Assembly (NCBI GenBank): GCA_002751075.1
Contig: NAOQ01000346.1
Span: 4,198-28,523, forward strand
From: Ichthyophonus hoferi
Taxonomy: Eukaryota; Opisthokonta; Ichthyosporea; Ichthyophonida; Ichthyophonidae
DNA: 24,326 nucleotides
Direction of reading: 5' to 3'
The translations under genes were made by a program, and so were the position numbers. Positions 19,874 through 24,326 of this stretch are shown here, piece after piece (the first letter of the stretch is position 1; each line of letters starts with the position of its first letter). Below the pieces are notes generated by a model. It saw only the letters and a program-made list of their open reading frames with translations. It was not told the origin of the DNA and searched no databases.

Positions 19874-21110
19874 GCTAACAAGAAAAACCCTAATCTGTCC
19901 TATCCTCTCATCAATTTTCCTCCCACAGACTACAACTAACAATTATAATAACTACTCCCAACCACTCAGCAACCAGAAAAATGGTATTACATCTTTTTTC
20001 GGTCATAAGGACGCCACACCACCAATAAATAACCAGGCCTAAGTGAAAGAATTGGTGCATATATCCCTCCAGCAATCAGTGACTCTACTGTGTATGCTAG
20101 TTGCCATAAAGTATAAAGTATCCAGATAGGAAAGAGAGTAAAGGGGATTTAAGAGAGCAATGGGAAACAAAATAAAAATGGGGCCTTGACTAGTTCGAAG
20201 GTAGGAGATAGTGTTAATTACCCTAAGATGATTGGTTTAATAACGTTAATATATAAAGACAAACTTTAAGGTATTAAAAAAGTAAAATAATAAACCGAAT
20301 TATGTTTTAATTTTAAAATTTGATACTATAAAGCAAGCAAGAATCTATACTTATAGGGGATTAGTGGAAGTCATTTTATTAGCAGTATAACCAATTAAGA
20401 TGAGTGGAAAGGTAAATATTAGTAGGGCGTTTAGTTGAAAGTTTACAATATTCCCAATATAGTCTACATAATTAACTTGCCAACCAGGTTTTTAGTATGG
20501 CGTGCAAATAATAACCTTACATGATTACATTTTCTTACTATGAAAACAGAGTGAAAATATTTACTAGATTAGAGGAGGCTATTTTATTGGTGTGCAAATA
20601 TCATAAAAATGAATATGACTATATGATTAATAGAATGAGAGGAGAGAGTAGATATGTGATAATATGAAATAATAGATAGGTTAATATAATAGACTATAAT
20701 AAAATATAAAATATACTGTAGTATTATATAAAATTATATATTAAATATAATATGATATGGTATGATTTGATATAATATATAATATGATATAATATGATAT
20801 AATATGATATAATATATATGATATAATACCGACTACAATATTTTGGCATATTTATTTCTTTACTATATAATATTTCACATAGAATGTTATCCTAAAAGTA
20901 ATAATATATAAATATATATTATCTTCCAAGAGATTGCCTAAGGAAACTTCCTGTTTGCATCCTACATAAAGATATATCTTATTTTATAAATGTAGCATAA
21001 ATGTAGCATTATTTTTTGTGTTACAAAAACGTTAACTCTGAATGAACACATAGTTCAGCCGAAGTCGGGATAACAAATAAATCATAAAATTATTAATCTT
21101 ATATTAGTTT
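19874..21110. other. Intergenic AT-rich DNA
   Basis: No supported gene. It contains the AT satellite given separately at 20690-20830. Confidence 0.45.
20690..20830. repeat. TATAATATGA-type low-complexity tract
   Basis: Repeated TGATATAATA units (20765-20825) preceded by looser AATATAAAATATAC sequence. Confidence 0.85.
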
Positions 21111-21114
21111 ATGA

Positions 21115-22310
21115 CATTCAGTTAATCGAAGCATCAATTCCTTCTGAATTAGAACAGAAGGATAATTACTACTGCCCAGTTACTTAGAGAGTCGATATAT
21201 GAACCTTCTATAGCACCTATACCGCAACAACTGTGCCTTGAAGACAGATATGATCAAGTGATTCTTACCACCACTGGTCCAGTAAAAATAACTACTATCA
21301 AATATATAATTGGAGATACCGACAGCTGTGGACAAGTCACTATAACTGACATAGATTCTGATAAGATTCTTTACTAAAAGGTCAACCAGCTCAGCTCCAT
21401 TGTTGATTCACAACCACAATTAGATTGTAGTTATCACATATACAATACTGCACTTAGTAAGAAGTTAATGGTTTTCATGTCTCTTGCACAATAGCGTGAG
21501 CTTAAACCAGAATTACCAAACGGCTATATTTTGTAGGTTATCAGACCATATACCTGAAATAATACTAAGTATCCCTGACTCAATTTTATTCTTAATGGAT
21601 AATTTCTTCATTATTGTACATATTAGCAATATTAATTAATAGTAGATAAGAAATTAACATAATATAAATTATATTCCAATACCAATAAGTAATGAATTAA
21701 GGAATCGTTGTACCGTATTACACATATTCTAAACGTATTGCTCCTTGATGTATGTTGAAAATATATTATCTGTTAATTTCAGCCTGTGCGGTAATTATCA
21801 ACAATCTGTTTTAGTTATTATTTTCCCATGTTATAGTTATTATCTCAGTATAATCATTATTTCTATTCTCGGCCTGTATAGTCACTATCCCCATGCTCAA
21901 AGTGGCAATCAATTATTGCAAGTTGAGAATTTAGGATAAAAACTGTGTAGCCTTTATTTAGCATGACTACAGCTTCAAGAGTCCTCAATCTACCTAGGAT
22001 AGAACCGTTTTATACTTCCCAAATATAACATTATATATATAATACCTCAGAACCCAGCATTATTAATTTGATGTATAACCAAAGTTACTTTGTCTATGTT
22101 GAATATGTAACTATTTTTGTCATCAAGTGTTGTGGTTGTGCTACAGATAAAAGTCCGTTATACTACTAAGAATAGTATACCATATGTGGGTAAATAATCA
22201 AACTAGTCATTATTTAAGACATTAATTATAATTATTAACAAATTAATGATAATTTGTTAATTAATTGAATGATTATAACTATAGTTACTTCACCTATGCT
22301 GTATATTATG
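21115..22310 (+). repeat. Repeat family U, copy 7, with shared long 3' flank
   Basis: It matches 1085-1960 on the same strand. Shared stretches in order include CCTTCTGAATTA(A/G)AACAGA, CAGTTACTTAGA, CTGTGGACAAGT, GCCTTTATTTA, AGAACCGTTTTATACTT, TCAGAACCC(G/A)GCATTA and GTTACTTTGTCT(G/A)TGTTG. An open frame at about 21170-21380 contains VILTTTGPVKITTIKY and IIGDTDSCGQVTITDIDSDK and ends at TAA. The HIVIV block is not seen upstream. Similarity stops near 22310, just where copy 1 is followed by the M1 transposon. Confidence 0.75.
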
Positions 22311-23195
22311 AGTTAGTTCATCATATTCAGTCTCAATACATTGAAATTGACAAGTGTGGTTGGTCCTCTCTATATGGTATCACTACTGCAACACATGAAC
22401 CAATTCAAGGAGTTTTTTCATTAATTTGCTTATATATTTATTCATTTACTCATTCATTTATGCATATATAATTATCTAATAGCTGTACATTCATTGGTAA
22501 ACATAAGGCCCTGCCCTGGTGCTATTGGAACACAAAATGATAGGATATAAATATGTGGTTAAAACTGTTTATCGAGTCGTTTTCCTCAAATAAATAAATA
22601 AAATTACAGCATACACAACCTTGTGTAGATCTATTTAGTCTGACTGACAATACATGCATTTCATAGTCTTTAATGGCACTGGTGTCACGAGTACTTAAAA
22701 TAGGATGTTCAATTTATGCCTTGACCAAGTAGCACAAAAAACTATTTAGATGCTGAGGTCTATATATAATTTGCAGTCAGGGGCCCTTATTTAGATGAAA
22801 ACAGAGTATTTAAAAAACTTTCTGTAATGCAGACAAGACTAAATAAACACTCCAAAAGATACATATAGATACATATAGATACATTCTCATCACCTTAATT
22901 GCGTTTTAGTTTAAACATTTCTGACCAGTAAAATTCAATTTCACTATTAAAAAAATAAAATGAAATATTATTTTTAGCCAATTGTTTCTTGAAACTAATT
23001 TTATCAACTTTTACTTTAATTTTCAAGTTGTTGTTGTACTTAGAGTAAAGTATAGTAAAATATTTACCATATATTTTTAAAAAATAAATAAAAACTAACC
23101 AGCTAAAACGATTCCACTAAATCCGATTTAACATTTTAATAGTTTAAAATTTTGACATTCCAATCTAATAATAATTTTATGTACATAACTATTAT
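22311..23195. other. Intergenic AT-rich DNA
   Basis: No gene supported. A short direct repeat ATACATATAG is present at about 22860-22882. Confidence 0.45.
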
Positions 23196-23198
23196 AAC

Positions 23199-23260
<62 letters not shown>

Positions 23261-23275
23261 GTATTATTATTCCTA
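23199..23275. repeat. (ATT)n microsatellite
   Basis: About 25 ATT units with two AGT variants near the right end. Confidence 0.95.
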
Positions 23276-23277
23276 TC

Positions 23278-23278
<1 letters not shown>

Positions 23279-23320
<42 letters not shown>
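23279..23320. repeat. (AT)n microsatellite
   Basis: About 15 uninterrupted AT units, then a G interruption and a few more. Directly adjoins the ATT array. Confidence 0.95.
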
Positions 23321-23584
23321 TTATAAGAAGTTTTTGCAACCGTTGTTAAGAGTCAGACTCTATACAAAAGTAATATGATTAGTGCGCTTTTCTTTTTCAA
23401 TTTTAAAGGCGACGTGTTGATATCCCGTGTGTATAGAAGCAGTGATGTCGGGTAAGCTGTCTATGTATGTTATAGTATTAGTTACATCATGTTATGATGC
23501 TTTGATGAATGTGTGTTTAAGTATATAAGTAGTGAAGTAGGTTACGTGCTTTGTGTACATTGTCATGTATGTTATTATGTAGTA

Positions 23585-23760
23585 AAGCATTATATTATAG
23601 TGTAGTGTAGTGTAGTGTAGTTTCTTATATTTTATTGTAGTGTATTATGTTGTATTGTAGCATAGTGTGGTGTATGTTTTTATGTTGTATTATATTGTAT
23701 TATATTGTATTTAATGTATTTTATTGTAGTGTATTGAACTGTATTCTATTCAACGTTTAG
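23585..23760. repeat. TGTAGTGTAT-type imperfect satellite
   Basis: Contains GTGTAGTGTAGTGTAG and TTGTATTATATTGTATT runs. No ORF of meaning. Confidence 0.85.
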
Positions 23761-24054
23761 TATTGTGTAATGAGTTCATATACTGTCTTTCTACCACTGG
23801 GCCATTTAAATTAATACAGTATAATATAATATAACACTACCATATAACAAATATATGATATAATTTGATATAATACTCTATTGTATCATATTTTAAACGT
23901 ATGGCATTTTATTTTATTTTATGTATTATACTGCATTTCAGTAATAATAGGAATAATAATATTGATTGGCGATTTTTCTCCAGTCGCTCCGCTGCTGATG
24001 CTTTCAGAGTGCATGTTATACACTCACGTCATCAGGTATGACATAGTTCTATAC

Positions 24055-24326
24055 TGTATAGTATAGAGTGTATAATGTATAATGTATAATGTATAGTATA
24101 TGGTGTATAATGTATAGCGTATAGTGTATAGTGTATAATCTATAATCTATAATCTGTAGTCTATAATTTATAATGTATAGTGTATAGCGTATAATGTATA
24201 ATATATAGTGTATGGTGTATAATATATAATGTATAGTGTGTAGTGTATAATGTATAATGTATAGTGTATAATGTATAGTGCATAGTATATAATGTATAGT
24301 GTATAGTGTATAATATATAGTACATA
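24055..24326. repeat. TATAATGTATAGTG satellite running off the window end
   Basis: About 270 bases built from interchanging 5-base steps (GTATA, ATGTA, TAGTG) with a mixed period of roughly 10 and 15. It reaches the last base, so its full length is unknown. Confidence 0.9.

Noticed and set aside
23136-23349. Poly-isoleucine frames on both strands
   Set aside because: They come from the ATT and AT microsatellites.
24055-24326. CRISPR-like array or telomere-like satellite
   Set aside because: No fixed repeat with unique spacers, and the steps interchange irregularly. The words do not match a known telomere repeat.

Overview
The window is AT-rich nuclear DNA of a eukaryote. The evidence is GT-AG introns, a spliced Rab GTPase, part of an initiator tRNA, eukaryotic Tc1/mariner-like transposon remains and abundant microsatellites. 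A Rab21-type GTPase and small introns fit an early-branching animal (for example a sponge) or another holozoan or amoebozoan-like lineage. The sequence alone does not settle which.

Two multi-exon genes can be built with confidence. One is a complete six-exon Rab21-like small GTPase on the plus strand (5284-8198, 205 residues, all five G motifs and a C-terminal CC). The other is a six-exon gene on the minus strand (14277 down to 11981, about 383 residues) whose exons join in phase but whose family I do not recognise. Between them lie a single-exon ORF for a small secreted six-cysteine protein (10360-10776) and a weaker two-exon candidate (8988-10280).

The left end (1-4400) is repeat-rich. A 5' half of an initiator Met tRNA stops three bases before an almost perfect 85-bp-arm palindrome. 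Then come one copy of an unnamed repeat family (about 640-1960), two Tc1/mariner-like transposase relics in tail-to-tail orientation (1990-2760 and 3455-2830) and a third, different DDE transposase fragment (4090-4356). A further end fragment of the second element lies at about 10965-11146.

The right half (about 15.4-22.3 kb) holds the most puzzling signal. An unrecognised repeat family occurs in many partial, diverged copies on both strands. At several places the copies share peptide-level motifs (HIVIVMSSPPLA-like, LTD-like, and Y[ST]IG....CGQV.RT-like). It looks like decayed copies of a lineage-specific gene or of an unclassified mobile element carrying an ORF. Two of the copies share flanking sequence for about a kilobase. 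The remainder is AT-rich intergenic DNA with ATT, AT and TATA(G/A)-type satellites, including a tract that runs off the right end.

All family names come from reading motifs by eye. No database search was run.
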